Origin: Pseudomonadaceae bacterium
GTDB lineage: Bacteria > Pseudomonadota > Alphaproteobacteria > UBA2136 > UBA6156
Direction of reading: 5' to 3'
Assembly (NCBI GenBank): GCA_947464215.1
Contig: CANHVX010000043.1
Span: 1 to 7,321, forward strand
DNA length: 7,321 nucleotides
Shown: in pieces, positions 1 to 5,552 of the stretch
How positions within the stretch are numbered: position 1 is the first letter of the stretch
Layout of the letters: each line of letters begins with the position of its first letter
Notes under the pieces: generated by a model
Seen by the model: the letters and a program-made list of their open reading frames with translations, nothing else
What the model was told of the DNA's origin: nothing
Databases searched by the model: none
Translations under genes and position numbers: made by a program

Positions 1-598
1 TGGGCGCGGGTGCCGCCGGGGTGGCGGGGGCCTCGGCCTCGGGGGCGGGCGGGGCTTCGGTGGCAGAAGGCGCACCAACGCCGGGTATAAAGAAGGGGTC
101 ATCACCTGCGGGGGCGCTTTGGCTGTCCGTGCTTTCGCTGTCCACACCATCGGGGGCGGCAACGGGGCCTTTGGTGCTTTTGGCCACGGGGCCGGTTTTA
201 CGGCGGGGTTTGTCGCCGCAGCCCAGCAACATCAGGTCATAGCGGGGGTGGTCCAGGGTGGCCACATCGGGCATGGTGGCCAGCATCCATCCGGCAAACC
301 AGTCGCTGCTGCGGCCGGGTTCGCCCACGGTCAACCAGGCCATGTCCCGTCCGGGCACACCGCCCGTGTCGGGGGCGCAGCGGTCAAGGGTTACCGTTAA
401 ACCGTTCAGGGTTTGCGGCGTTCCGGCTTGCAGAATGGGAAACACGCGCACGTTGGTTTGTTTATCCAACCACAGCACGCGCGCACTTTGGGTGGCCGGT
501 CCAACCGGGGGCTGGGTGGCAGAGGTCTGGGCATGGCCAGAAACTGCGTAAAGGGGGGCCAAAGCCACAACAGCCAACCACGGGCGTCGAAGAATCAT
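1..598 (-). CDS. DUF2155 domain-containing secreted protein (partial, C-terminus off the left edge)
   Basis: The gene reads leftward from an ATG at 598 and stays open for 199 codons to the window edge, so its end is missing. A ribosome binding site AAGGAG (complement of 606-611) sits 7 bases before the start. Residues 1-23 look like a Sec signal peptide (two Arg, hydrophobic stretch, cleavage near GHA-Q), so the protein should be periplasmic. Residues about 41-127 match the DUF2155 pattern: an LDK-x-T opening, C74 in the middle, FAGWMLA, then LDHPRYDL and a closing C127. The two cysteines could form a disulfide, which is inference. After the domain the chain becomes a low-complexity Ala/Pro/Glu-rich tail from about residue 145 to the edge, longer than I would expect for this family. 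The biochemical role of DUF2155 proteins is not known to me. The family assignment is confident, the function is not. Confidence 0.85.
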   Translation of the reverse strand, partial: MILRRPWLAVVALAPLYAVSGHAQTSATQPPVGPATQSARVLWLDKQTNVRVFPILQAGTPQTLNGLTVTLDRCAPDTGGVPGRDMAWLTVGEPGRSSDWFAGWMLATMPDVATLDHPRYDLMLLGCGDKPRRKTGPVAKSTKGPVAAPDGVDSESTDSQSAPAGDDPFFIPGVGAPSATEAPPAPEAEAPATPAAPAP

Positions 599-620
599 CC
601 GGAAGCTCCTTGTTGTTGGC

Positions 621-637
621 AACAGCGTAAAGCTGTT
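621..637. other. Small perfect inverted repeat in the merR-DUF2155 spacer
   Basis: AACAGC and GCTGTT flank a 5-base loop in the 92-base spacer between the regulator gene and the DUF2155 gene. No T-run follows on the minus strand, so it is a poor intrinsic terminator. It could be a weak hairpin or an operator-like site. Nothing else was recognised in this spacer apart from the downstream gene's ribosome binding site. Confidence 0.25.
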
Positions 638-690
638 TGAATTATGCGGGGCGTGTCTGCAGCACGCGTTAAACAATGGGGCAAAGCGCG

Positions 691-1098
691 TTAGTGGTCA
701 ATCAGCAGCGCATCTACCGCGCGCAACTGGGTGGCAATCTCGGTCAGGCTGGGGGCGGCAGTGGGGTTTAGGGCCACAATCTGGCGTGTTTTCAGCTTGG
801 CCAGTGCCGCTTGGGCACCTTTAATGGTCAGTTTTTGGTCATAGAGAAGCCCCCGAATGTGCATCACCACGGTCACATCATCGGGCCGATAGAACCGCCG
901 GCCGCCGCTGGCTTTCATCGGTTGCAGCACGGGGAATTTGCTTTCCCAGAAGCGCAGCACATGGGTGGCCACACCGGCATGTGCGGCCATTTCCGCAATA
1001 GTTTTGTAGGCGCTTTCGCGCTTCCCATGGGCTTTGGGTGTCGGGGGCGGAGCCTTTTTCCGCCCCTGTGGGCTATCAGAATCCATCGCGGTGTCCAT
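691..1098 (-). CDS. MerR-family transcriptional regulator (the type encoded beside ihfA)
   Basis: This is a 135-residue protein from the ATG at 1098. A TTG at 1116 would add six residues, and neither start has a convincing Shine-Dalgarno sequence, so the N-terminus is uncertain. After a basic, proline-rich leader (1-28), residues about 31-95 form a MerR-type winged helix: YKTIAEMAAHAGV, then HVLRFWESKFP, then the wing GGRRFYRPDD and an IRGLLYDQKLTIKG helix. Family members bind DNA as dimers and distort promoters. This subgroup lacks the metal-binding cysteines of classical MerR proteins and has no known effector. The C-terminal part (about 96-135) is short, with no sensor domain. It lies 35 bases downstream of ihfA on the same strand, the usual alphaproteobacterial arrangement, so co-transcription from the ihfA promoter is likely. 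Target genes are unknown. Confidence 0.85.
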   Translation of the reverse strand: MDTAMDSDSPQGRKKAPPPTPKAHGKRESAYKTIAEMAAHAGVATHVLRFWESKFPVLQPMKASGGRRFYRPDDVTVVMHIRGLLYDQKLTIKGAQAALAKLKTRQIVALNPTAAPSLTEIATQLRAVDALLIDH

Positions 1099-1133
1099 CA
1101 AACGCAGGTTCAGCAATGGGGTGTAACTAAGGC

Positions 1134-1436
1134 TTATTTCCCGCCGTTCATGCGGGCTTTCAAAATATGGCTGGCGCGGAAGCTCAACACACGGCGGGCA
1201 GAAATCGGAACTTCCACGCCGGTTTTGGGGTTGCGGCCCAGGCGTTGGCGCTTGCTGCGCACCGAGAAGTTGCCGAAGGTGGAAAGCTTAATCGTTTCGC
1301 CTTTGGCCAGCACTTTGCTGAGTTCTTCAAACACTTGGTCAACCAGCGCTTGGGCGGCTTTGCGGGTCAGGCCCACTTCTTGGTAAACGGCTTCGGCCAA
1401 GTCCATGCGGGTCAAAGTCTTTTCAGTAATCACCAT
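1134..1436 (-). CDS. ihfA: Integration host factor subunit alpha
   Basis: The 100-residue product has the normal length for IHF alpha. It pairs with IHF beta to form a nucleoid protein that binds specific sites and bends DNA sharply, acting in recombination, replication and promoter architecture. The helical dimerisation part spans about 4-45 (LTRMDLAEAVYQEVGLTRKAA). The core GETIKLSTFGNFSVR leads into the DNA-gripping beta arm with GRNP at 67-70, whose proline intercalates into DNA. A conserved-looking SARRVLSFRAS region follows. Alpha rather than HU or IHF beta is favoured by the N-terminus, the length and the neighbouring MerR gene. The ATG at 1436 was chosen over the in-frame GTG at 1439; a GGGGG stretch about 8 bases upstream serves as ribosome binding site. 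It has its own promoter (1478-1506) and is followed by the MerR gene. Confidence 0.93.
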   Translation of the reverse strand: MVITEKTLTRMDLAEAVYQEVGLTRKAAQALVDQVFEELSKVLAKGETIKLSTFGNFSVRSKRQRLGRNPKTGVEVPISARRVLSFRASHILKARMNGGK

Positions 1437-1477
1437 CACATTATCCCCCTGTTTTGTTCACAAACCAAATCTGGCGC

Positions 1478-1506
1478 ACCGTAACCCCCGCCCGCGCCAT
1501 CGTCAA
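1478..1506 (-). promoter_or_regulatory. Putative sigma70-type promoter of ihfA
   Basis: On the minus strand TTGACG (complement of 1501-1506) is followed after exactly 17 bases by TACGGT (complement of 1478-1483), about 42 bases before the ihfA start. The -35 element matches the consensus at 5 of 6 positions. The -10 element is weak (3 of 6), which is common in GC-rich alphaproteobacteria. The transcript would cover ihfA and probably the MerR gene. Confidence 0.6.
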
Positions 1507-1519
1507 GCACACGCGCTAC

Positions 1520-1562
1520 AAAAAAAGCCATATTTTCAACATAACATGCATACGCAATGGCT
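1520..1562 (-). terminator. Possible intrinsic terminator after fabH
   Basis: On the minus strand AGCCAT (complement of 1557-1562) can pair with ATGGCT (complement of 1526-1531), which runs directly into a T-rich tract. The loop is long, about 25 bases, so the structure is imperfect. Its position, between the fabH stop and the ihfA promoter, fits a terminator. Confidence 0.4.
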
Positions 1563-1599
1563 GAAAATAAACGTAAATGCCGCCGCCGAAAACAGAGGC

Positions 1600-2598
1600 C
1601 TACCACCGCAGGGCGGCGCTGCTCCACACAAAGCCGGCCCCAAAGGCCAGCAGCAGCAGCAGGTGCCCGGGGCGTAGGCGCCCCTCTTCGGCGGCCACAT
1701 CCAGGGCCAACGGGATACTCGCCGCGCTGGTGTTGGCATGGCGGTCCAGGGTGATAACAACCTTGTCACGCGGCATCGCCAAATCCTGGGCCACAGCATC
1801 TAAAATGCGTATGTTGGCTTGGTGCGGCACCAACCAGTCCACGTCGGCCAGCGTCGCGCCGGCGCGGGCCAGCAACGCGTCGGCGTGGGCGCGGTCGCCC
1901 ATGTGGCGTACGGCGTGGCGGAACACCTCTCGCCCGTTCATGTGCACCACACCGGCGCGTTGGCCCTGGGCCACGCCGTGGGTGCTGGTAAGTTCGGGGG
2001 CCAAGGTTCCATCGGCGCCAAGGCTGTAGGCCAACAGGCCACGGCCGGAAGAAACCGCCTCTTTTTTCAGCAGCACGGCACCTGCGCCGTCGCCAAACAA
2101 CACGCAGGTGCCACGGTCAGTCCAATCCACCAGGTTGGAAAAACTTTCCGCCCCAATCACCAGCGCATAATCCAGCGTGTGGGCGGCCAGAAGCCCTTCT
2201 GCCACCGCCAGCGCATGCACAAACCCGCTGCATGCGGCATTTATGTCTAGCACGGCTGCCGTGGCGGGCAACCCCAGGGCTGCGTGCACCAGGGCGGCTA
2301 CACTGGGGAAGGTATAATCCGGCGTGCAGGTGGCCACCACCAGAACCCCCACCGCGTGGGCGGGCATTCCCGCTTTGGCTAAAGCGGCGCGGGCGGCATC
2401 GCGGGCCAGCGTGAAGGTGCTTTCGCCGTCACTTACAATATGGCGCTGAAGAATCCCGGTGCGGCTTTCAATCCAATCCGGCGTGCTGTCCAATCCGCGG
2501 GCGGCAATCAGGTCGGCATTGGTCCAAGCGCGGGCGGGCAAGGCACGGCCGGTGGCCACCACGGCCACGCGGGTTGCAGCATAAGCGGGAACAGTCAT
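1600..2598 (-). CDS. fabH: 3-oxoacyl-[acyl-carrier-protein] synthase III (beta-ketoacyl-ACP synthase III)
   Basis: The 332-residue protein is a thiolase-fold condensing enzyme that joins acetyl-CoA (or another acyl-CoA) to malonyl-ACP, the first step of cytosolic type II fatty-acid synthesis. The complete triad is present: Cys123 in INAACSGF, His259 in VPHQAN and Asn289 in HANTSAASIP. Also visible are DWIESRTGI near the N-terminus, ESFSNLVDWTDRGTCVLFGDGAGA at mid-length (151-174), and the C-terminal glycine motif AFGAGFVWSSA. The length is close to the usual 320-330 residues. Two adjacent ATGs (2598 and 2601) or a GTG at 2637 could start it. The ATG pair is preferred because the protein then begins at the family's normal first beta strand; no clear ribosome binding site helps. 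plsX, normally immediately upstream, is missing, and an rpmF terminator lies just ahead, so fabH needs its own promoter in the roughly 45-base gap; none is obvious. Confidence 0.95.
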   Translation of the reverse strand: MTVPAYAATRVAVVATGRALPARAWTNADLIAARGLDSTPDWIESRTGILQRHIVSDGESTFTLARDAARAALAKAGMPAHAVGVLVVATCTPDYTFPSVAALVHAALGLPATAAVLDINAACSGFVHALAVAEGLLAAHTLDYALVIGAESFSNLVDWTDRGTCVLFGDGAGAVLLKKEAVSSGRGLLAYSLGADGTLAPELTSTHGVAQGQRAGVVHMNGREVFRHAVRHMGDRAHADALLARAGATLADVDWLVPHQANIRILDAVAQDLAMPRDKVVITLDRHANTSAASIPLALDVAAEEGRLRPGHLLLLLAFGAGFVWSSAALRW

Positions 2599-2646
2599 CA
2601 TAAGGCTAATCTGCCATAATTTATGCCTAAATCCCACCCGTAAGGC

Positions 2647-2670
2647 AAAAAAAAGCAGCCCAAGGGCTGC
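2647..2670 (-). terminator. Rho-independent terminator of rpmF
   Basis: On the minus strand a perfect 7-base-pair stem, GCAGCCC and GGGCTGC with a 2-base spacer in the loop, is followed by eight consecutive T residues. It lies 20 bases after the rpmF stop. It should end transcription before fabH, separating two genes that are commonly in one operon. Confidence 0.9.
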
Positions 2671-2690
2671 GTCGTAAAAACCAAGAAGGC

Positions 2691-2915
2691 TTATTCGCCG
2701 GCGGTTTCGGCGTCGGCCTGCACTTTAACCTTGGCGGGCTTGATAACCTTGCCACGGAAGGTCACCGCACCGGTGTCATCGCGGCCGGCGTGGTGGCGCA
2801 GGCGCAAGGTGCCGTGGGCGGCATCAAGGGTGTAGGCGCCGGCAACAGCTTCCGCTTGGCGTGCTTGACGCATACCTTTGCGGCTGGGGGTGGTTTTGCG
2901 CTTTGGAACGGCCAT
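2691..2915 (-). CDS. rpmF: Large ribosomal subunit protein bL32
   Basis: The 74-residue product starts with the diagnostic MAVPKRKTTPSRKGMRQARQ of bacterial L32, a small basic protein of the 50S subunit. The zinc-binding cysteines found in some L32 proteins are absent, so this is the Cys-free form. After the central part (HGTLRLRHHAG, about 34-44) comes a longer C-terminus than the roughly 60-residue proteins I know from this class, ending in an acidic tail (ADAETAGE). The ATG at 2915 was chosen because the conserved MAVPKRK start follows it and GAGGAG lies about 9 bases upstream. The 95-base leader back to the chaperone gene contains a small GGGG/CCCC hairpin (2971-2983) and only weak promoter-like hexamers. 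A strong terminator follows. Confidence 0.95.
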   Translation of the reverse strand: MAVPKRKTTPSRKGMRQARQAEAVAGAYTLDAAHGTLRLRHHAGRDDTGAVTFRGKVIKPAKVKVQADAETAGE

Positions 2916-3010
2916 GGCCTTATTCTCCTCAATAATCTCATCAAAAGCCCACAAAAGGCCTTATCTCTGGGGGGCAATACCCCATTTCTCACCCCCAATC
3001 AAGCACTTTT

Positions 3011-3481
3011 TCAACGCGAAGGGCGGCTGCGGGGCGCGCGGGGGGCGGGCGTGTCGGGCCACACCACGCCATGGCGGGCGGCCACGGCCTTTATTTCGTC
3101 AAATTTTTCGTTTTTAATCAATGGCATATAAGCCAAAAGCCGCCCATGCAAAGCTCCCGCATAGGCGCGCACCTCTTTGCCCACGGTCATATCGCCCACA
3201 CCGGCTTCGCGCAGGCCGATATCCAGCCGGTCCACCACCTCTTCCAGCACGCGCTGTTGCATTTTCACATCAAGGGGTGCCATGGTTTCGGCCAAACAGA
3301 GGCACAGGCACTCAAATTTGGCTTGGCGTGCGGGCTCGTTGCGGCTGTCGGCGGCCCATATGGCGGGCCAGCGGCGGCGGGCGTCGGCAAAGGCGTCATC
3401 CACCAGCGGGCTTACTGGGGGCGCATCCCCCCTTGCACGAACGAGCCGGCCCACGTAACCTAACCAGTCATGAAACCCCAT
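3011..3481 (-). CDS. Ubiquinol-cytochrome c chaperone family protein (Cbp3-like)
   Basis: The 156-residue protein belongs to the family related to mitochondrial Cbp3/UQCC1, which helps assemble cytochrome b of respiratory complex III at the inner membrane. The clearest signature is the LREAGVGDMTVGKEVRAYAGALHGRLLAY stretch at 90-118, preceded by QAKFECLCLCLAETMAPLDVKMQQRVLEEVVDRLD (53-87). The family's usual first helices are short or diverged here, so it is a little smaller than typical members, and it ends in a Pro/Arg-rich tail. The ATG at 3481 gives a sensible N-terminus (MGFHDWLGYVGRL). An upstream GTG/ATG extension would run into bamE on the other strand. Even so, the two divergent genes overlap by 12 bases. 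The position next to bamE is usual in alphaproteobacteria, but the DUF177 gene often found downstream is absent. Confidence 0.8.
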   Translation of the reverse strand: MGFHDWLGYVGRLVRARGDAPPVSPLVDDAFADARRRWPAIWAADSRNEPARQAKFECLCLCLAETMAPLDVKMQQRVLEEVVDRLDIGLREAGVGDMTVGKEVRAYAGALHGRLLAYMPLIKNEKFDEIKAVAARHGVVWPDTPAPRAPRSRPSR

Positions 3482-3907
3482 CTTCGCATTCTTTCTGTTG
3501 CTGCATTGGCCGCGCTTCTGTGCGTGTCCTGCGCCGAAACCCTCGACACCCACGGCCAGGTCATCCTGCCGTCGCGGCTGGCGCAAATCAAGGTGGGAGA
3601 AACCACGCAGCAGCAGGTGTTGCAGCTATTGGGCAGCCCCAGCGCGCAGGGCACACTGAATGATAGCCGATGGTATTACATCACCAGCACAGTGGGCAGC
3701 AAGGCGTTTCAGCCGTATAACCTGAAATCTCGCAAGGTCCTGGTGCTCGACTTCGACCCCTCCTCCACCGTCGTGCTGAAGATGGCCCAGAAAACCGAGG
3801 CTCAAGGGCGCGAGATAGACCCCGACAGCACCAAAACCAGCACCCAAGGCCAAAGCATGGGCTTCACCGAGCAAATGTTCGGCAACCTTGGCATGGGGGC
3901 TAAATAA
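3470..3907 (+). CDS. bamE: Outer membrane protein assembly factor BamE (SmpA/OmlA family lipoprotein)
   Basis: The 145-residue protein is a small outer-membrane lipoprotein of the BAM complex, which inserts beta-barrel proteins. Residues 1-20 form a lipoprotein signal peptide and C21 is the expected lipidated residue. The lipobox reads C-V-S-C, with cysteine where Leu, Val or Ile is usual at -3. The SmpA/OmlA fold spans about 31-105: ILPSRLAQIKVGETTQQQVLQLLGSP, then SRWYYI, then KVLVLDFD and VVLKM, matching the BamE pattern of a helix entered by 'I-x-V-G-x-T-x-x-Q-V' followed by three beta strands. A polar tail rich in Thr and Gln follows. No good ribosome binding site is visible. The start overlaps that of the divergent chaperone gene, so its promoter must lie inside that gene. 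The first pseudopilin-like gene follows after 20 bases. Confidence 0.88.
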   Translation: MKPHLRILSVAALAALLCVSCAETLDTHGQVILPSRLAQIKVGETTQQQVLQLLGSPSAQGTLNDSRWYYITSTVGSKAFQPYNLKSRKVLVLDFDPSSTVVLKMAQKTEAQGREIDPDSTKTSTQGQSMGFTEQMFGNLGMGAK

Positions 3908-3927
3908 ACGGCGGGGTTGAGGGGCAT

Positions 3928-4539
3928 ATGCAACCCACGCTCACGTCATCGCAGCGCGGCGCTCTTTTTGGGCTAGATGCCCGCATTGCGCTCGGCATTT
4001 TTGCCGTCATGGCGGTCATAGCCACGGTGGTGGCCTACGGGCGCATTACCACGGCCAAACAGGTGGCCTTGGTGGCCGAGCTTACAGCCATCGATAACGC
4101 CCTGCTCAACTACCAAACCGATATGGGCACGTTTTTTCTGTTTACGCTGAATAAGGAACCCGACGACACCTCCAGCCTCGACGATATCACCGCCCTCTGG
4201 AACCCCGAGATGGTGAAGGAAGGCTTCCGTAAAAACTGGAATGGCCCGTATCTGATGCGCGAAACCCGCCGCTCGCGCGAATTTGGCAATTATTCGTTTT
4301 TTTATGCCCAACCCGATCGGAAAAACTACTGCACCACCACCTCTGCCTGCCATGTCTGGGTGTCACTCACCGGCGTTCCGGCCGAGATGTGGGACAAGGT
4401 GAACACCATCTTCGACGAAGCCGGCGGCAAGCAGCGCGAAGAAAAGGGCGAAACGCTCAGCACCGGGCGTGTGCAGGCCGATGCCGCAACATCGCCCCGC
4501 GCGTTGTTTTTCCGCGGCATTGCACGTCCACAACTTTAA
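3928..4539 (+). CDS. Pseudopilin-like membrane protein, first of a tandem pair
   Basis: The 203-residue protein has a short polar N-terminus, then RGALFGLDARIALGIF running into a single hydrophobic helix (about 18-37), then a soluble domain. This is the architecture of type IV pilins and type II secretion pseudopilins. A helix with TAIDNALLNYQTDMGTFF (53-70) and a WNGPY motif (104-108, compare WGNPY in GspG) support the link. The classical G-F-x-x-x-E processing site is absent: after G11 comes ALFGLD, with Asp at +6 instead of Glu at +5. C135 and C141 may form a disulfide. About 45% of the N-terminal 40 residues match the next gene's product. Assignment by architecture and motif; the exact family and function are unknown. 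It lies 20 bases after bamE, with GAGGGG just before the ATG. Confidence 0.7.
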   Translation: MQPTLTSSQRGALFGLDARIALGIFAVMAVIATVVAYGRITTAKQVALVAELTAIDNALLNYQTDMGTFFLFTLNKEPDDTSSLDDITALWNPEMVKEGFRKNWNGPYLMRETRRSREFGNYSFFYAQPDRKNYCTTTSACHVWVSLTGVPAEMWDKVNTIFDEAGGKQREEKGETLSTGRVQADAATSPRALFFRGIARPQL

Positions 4540-4549
4540 GGGTTCCGCC

Positions 4550-5167
4550 ATGCCAATGTGTCCTCACGCCTCCCCTGCCCGCAGCACCCAACGCGGGGCG
4601 CTGTTCGGGCTCGATGCCCGTATCGCCCTCGCCATTTTCGGGCTCTTGTCCGTGGTGGCCGGGGCCAGTATGGTCCTGAATCTCGACGAATCGCGCGCCA
4701 AAGGCCTGGTGGCCGAACTGGTCGATACCGCCCGCGCGGTCGAGGCCTACCACGAAGACCTCCGCACCGATATTTTCCAAAGCCTGACCGAACCGACCGA
4801 ATCCCGGGCCTTCCAGGCGCTGTTCGATAACGCGGTGATTACCGAGGCCGACAATCTCCGCGCCCGCTGGAACGGCCCGTATGTGAAAACCACCAGCGTG
4901 CGCAGCAACAATTATGGCGAGATGAGCATCCAAAAGCGCGGCCCCAATCACGCCCAACCGTGCGACCCCGAAGGCCTGTGCTTTTTGTGGCTCGTCTATA
5001 GCCAGGTCAAGCCGTCACTCATGAAGGAGGCCAACAAGCTGATAGACCCCGAAGCCGAGCGCGACCCGCAAACCATGGGCCGCCTGCAATGGAGCCAATC
5101 GGAAGATAGCTTCCAAACGCTATATTTCCGCGCCGCCAAGGCCCTCAGCCCCATCACACTGCAATAA
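4550..5167 (+). CDS. Pseudopilin-like membrane protein, second of a tandem pair
   Basis: The 205-residue protein is a paralogue of the product of the preceding gene. Both share QRGALFGLDARIAL before the membrane helix, a LVAEL segment after it, WNGPY (here 107-111), a cysteine pair six residues apart (here C138 and C144, followed by FLWL as the first has HVWV) and a closing LYFR/LFFR motif. Elsewhere they have diverged strongly, so the duplication is old. The ATG at 4550 was chosen over an in-frame start 27 codons earlier because that would lie inside the preceding gene and add no family-like sequence. TAAGGG at 4537-4542 overlaps the preceding stop and sits 7 bases before this ATG, suggesting translational coupling. 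It is predicted to be an inner-membrane or pilus-like component; no other secretion-system gene is in the window. Confidence 0.7.
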   Translation: MPMCPHASPARSTQRGALFGLDARIALAIFGLLSVVAGASMVLNLDESRAKGLVAELVDTARAVEAYHEDLRTDIFQSLTEPTESRAFQALFDNAVITEADNLRARWNGPYVKTTSVRSNNYGEMSIQKRGPNHAQPCDPEGLCFLWLVYSQVKPSLMKEANKLIDPEAERDPQTMGRLQWSQSEDSFQTLYFRAAKALSPITLQ

Positions 5168-5234
5168 CACGCCGCCAGGCCAATCAATCAGGTCAAACGC
5201 AGAGCCCGAGGGTGGGTAACCGTCATGGCGAGGC

Positions 5235-5263
5235 GTCATCCCGGCGCAGGCCGGGACCCACGA
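5235..5263. repeat. REP-like palindrome (GTCATCCCGGC..GCCGGGACCCA type)
   Basis: CCCGGC and GCCGGG flank GCAG (5240-5255), within the sequence GTCATCCCGGCGCAGG followed by CCGGGACCCA. This form of palindrome recurs in intergenic DNA of many alphaproteobacteria (established knowledge). Just after it GACA-ATCG-TGTC (5265-5276) is a second small palindrome that may be part of the same element. Such elements are non-coding; a spurious reading frame with 'VPACAGMT' is a common by-product on the opposite strand. Confidence 0.7.
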
Positions 5264-5320
5264 AGACAATCGTGTCATACGCCCCACCAAAACAACGCAG
5301 CCACCCAAGTCCCCTTTTGT

Positions 5321-5384
5321 CATTCTCGAAGCAAGGTTTGCTTGGCACGCGGAACGCGGGCCGTAGCAAACCCGCTTCGGGAAT
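5321..5384. repeat. Long imperfect inverted repeat (hairpin element)
   Basis: The left arm 5321-5342 (ATTCTCGAAGCAAGGTTTGCT) pairs with the right arm 5364-5384 (AGCAAACCCGCTTCGGGAAT), with one bulge and two or three mismatches. The inner part GGCACGCG-GAA-CGCGGGCC extends the pairing to within 3 bases of the centre. The whole 64-base segment could fold into one long cruciform or RNA hairpin. No T-run follows. It resembles a miniature palindromic repeat more than a terminator. With the REP-like palindrome at 5235 and the linker copy from 5448 it accounts for most of the 385-base spacer 5168-5552, where I found no gene. Confidence 0.65.
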
Positions 5385-5447
5385 CTCATCCCCCCAGGCA
5401 CACCCACCTCTAAACGCAGCCCCCGTTCCCGATAACCCGCCCCCCCA

Positions 5448-5532
5448 CCGCCCAAAAGCCGCGGGCATTTCCCCTTGCCACCCACGCACGAATAGTATAC
5501 ACACCAATCAAATCTCATCCCGTTTCCCGCCA
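5448..5532 (+). repeat. Linker repeat, copy 1 (before the ten-repeat ankyrin-like gene)
   Basis: This 85-base segment matches copy 3 (7169-7253) at 83 positions, including 65 consecutive identical bases (5468-5532 with 7189-7253). The similarity stops at 5533, before the ribosome binding site, so this gene has a different leader end (CAGGAGG) from the other copies. The terminator stem seen in copies 2 and 3 is spoiled here: the five-C left arm is replaced and the right arm reads GCGGGCA. No ankyrin-like gene lies directly upstream. Confidence 0.85.
5475..5501 (+). promoter_or_regulatory. Promoter-like hexamers in linker copy 1
   Basis: TTGCCA (5475-5480) and TATACA (5496-5501) are 15 bases apart, shorter than the ideal 17. 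They match the sigma70 consensus at 5 and 4 of 6 positions. The same pair is conserved without change in all three linker copies, which supports a functional role. The leader to the ATG would be about 45 bases. Confidence 0.4.
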
Positions 5533-5552
5533 CGCCACCGCAGGAGGTTCCT

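Noticed and set aside
599..690. Searched for a tRNA gene next to the MerR gene, as occurs in some alphaproteobacteria
   Set aside because: The 92-base spacer shows no cloverleaf arms or T-loop GTTCGA-like sequence.
811..1386. Plus-strand reading frame of 191 codons opposite the MerR gene and ihfA
   Set aside because: It lies antisense to two confidently recognised genes, resembles no known family, and is explained by GC-rich third positions.
2971..2983. GGGG-CAATA-CCCC hairpin in the rpmF leader as a ribosomal-protein autoregulatory site
   Set aside because: The stem is only four pairs and resembles no known L32 leader; kept only as a remark in the rpmF entry.
4469..4549. N-terminal extension of the second pseudopilin-like gene by 27 codons
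   Set aside because: The extension lies wholly inside the end of the preceding gene plus the 10-base gap, has no pilin-like features, and a better ribosome binding site precedes the ATG at 4550.
5223..5533. Minus-strand reading frames that begin MVCILFVRGWQG, seen again at 6357-6608 and 6821-7228
   Set aside because: They recur only because the linker DNA recurs; each then runs antisense through ankyrin-like coding sequence or the REP-like palindrome, and has no ribosome binding site. They are by-products of the DNA repeat.
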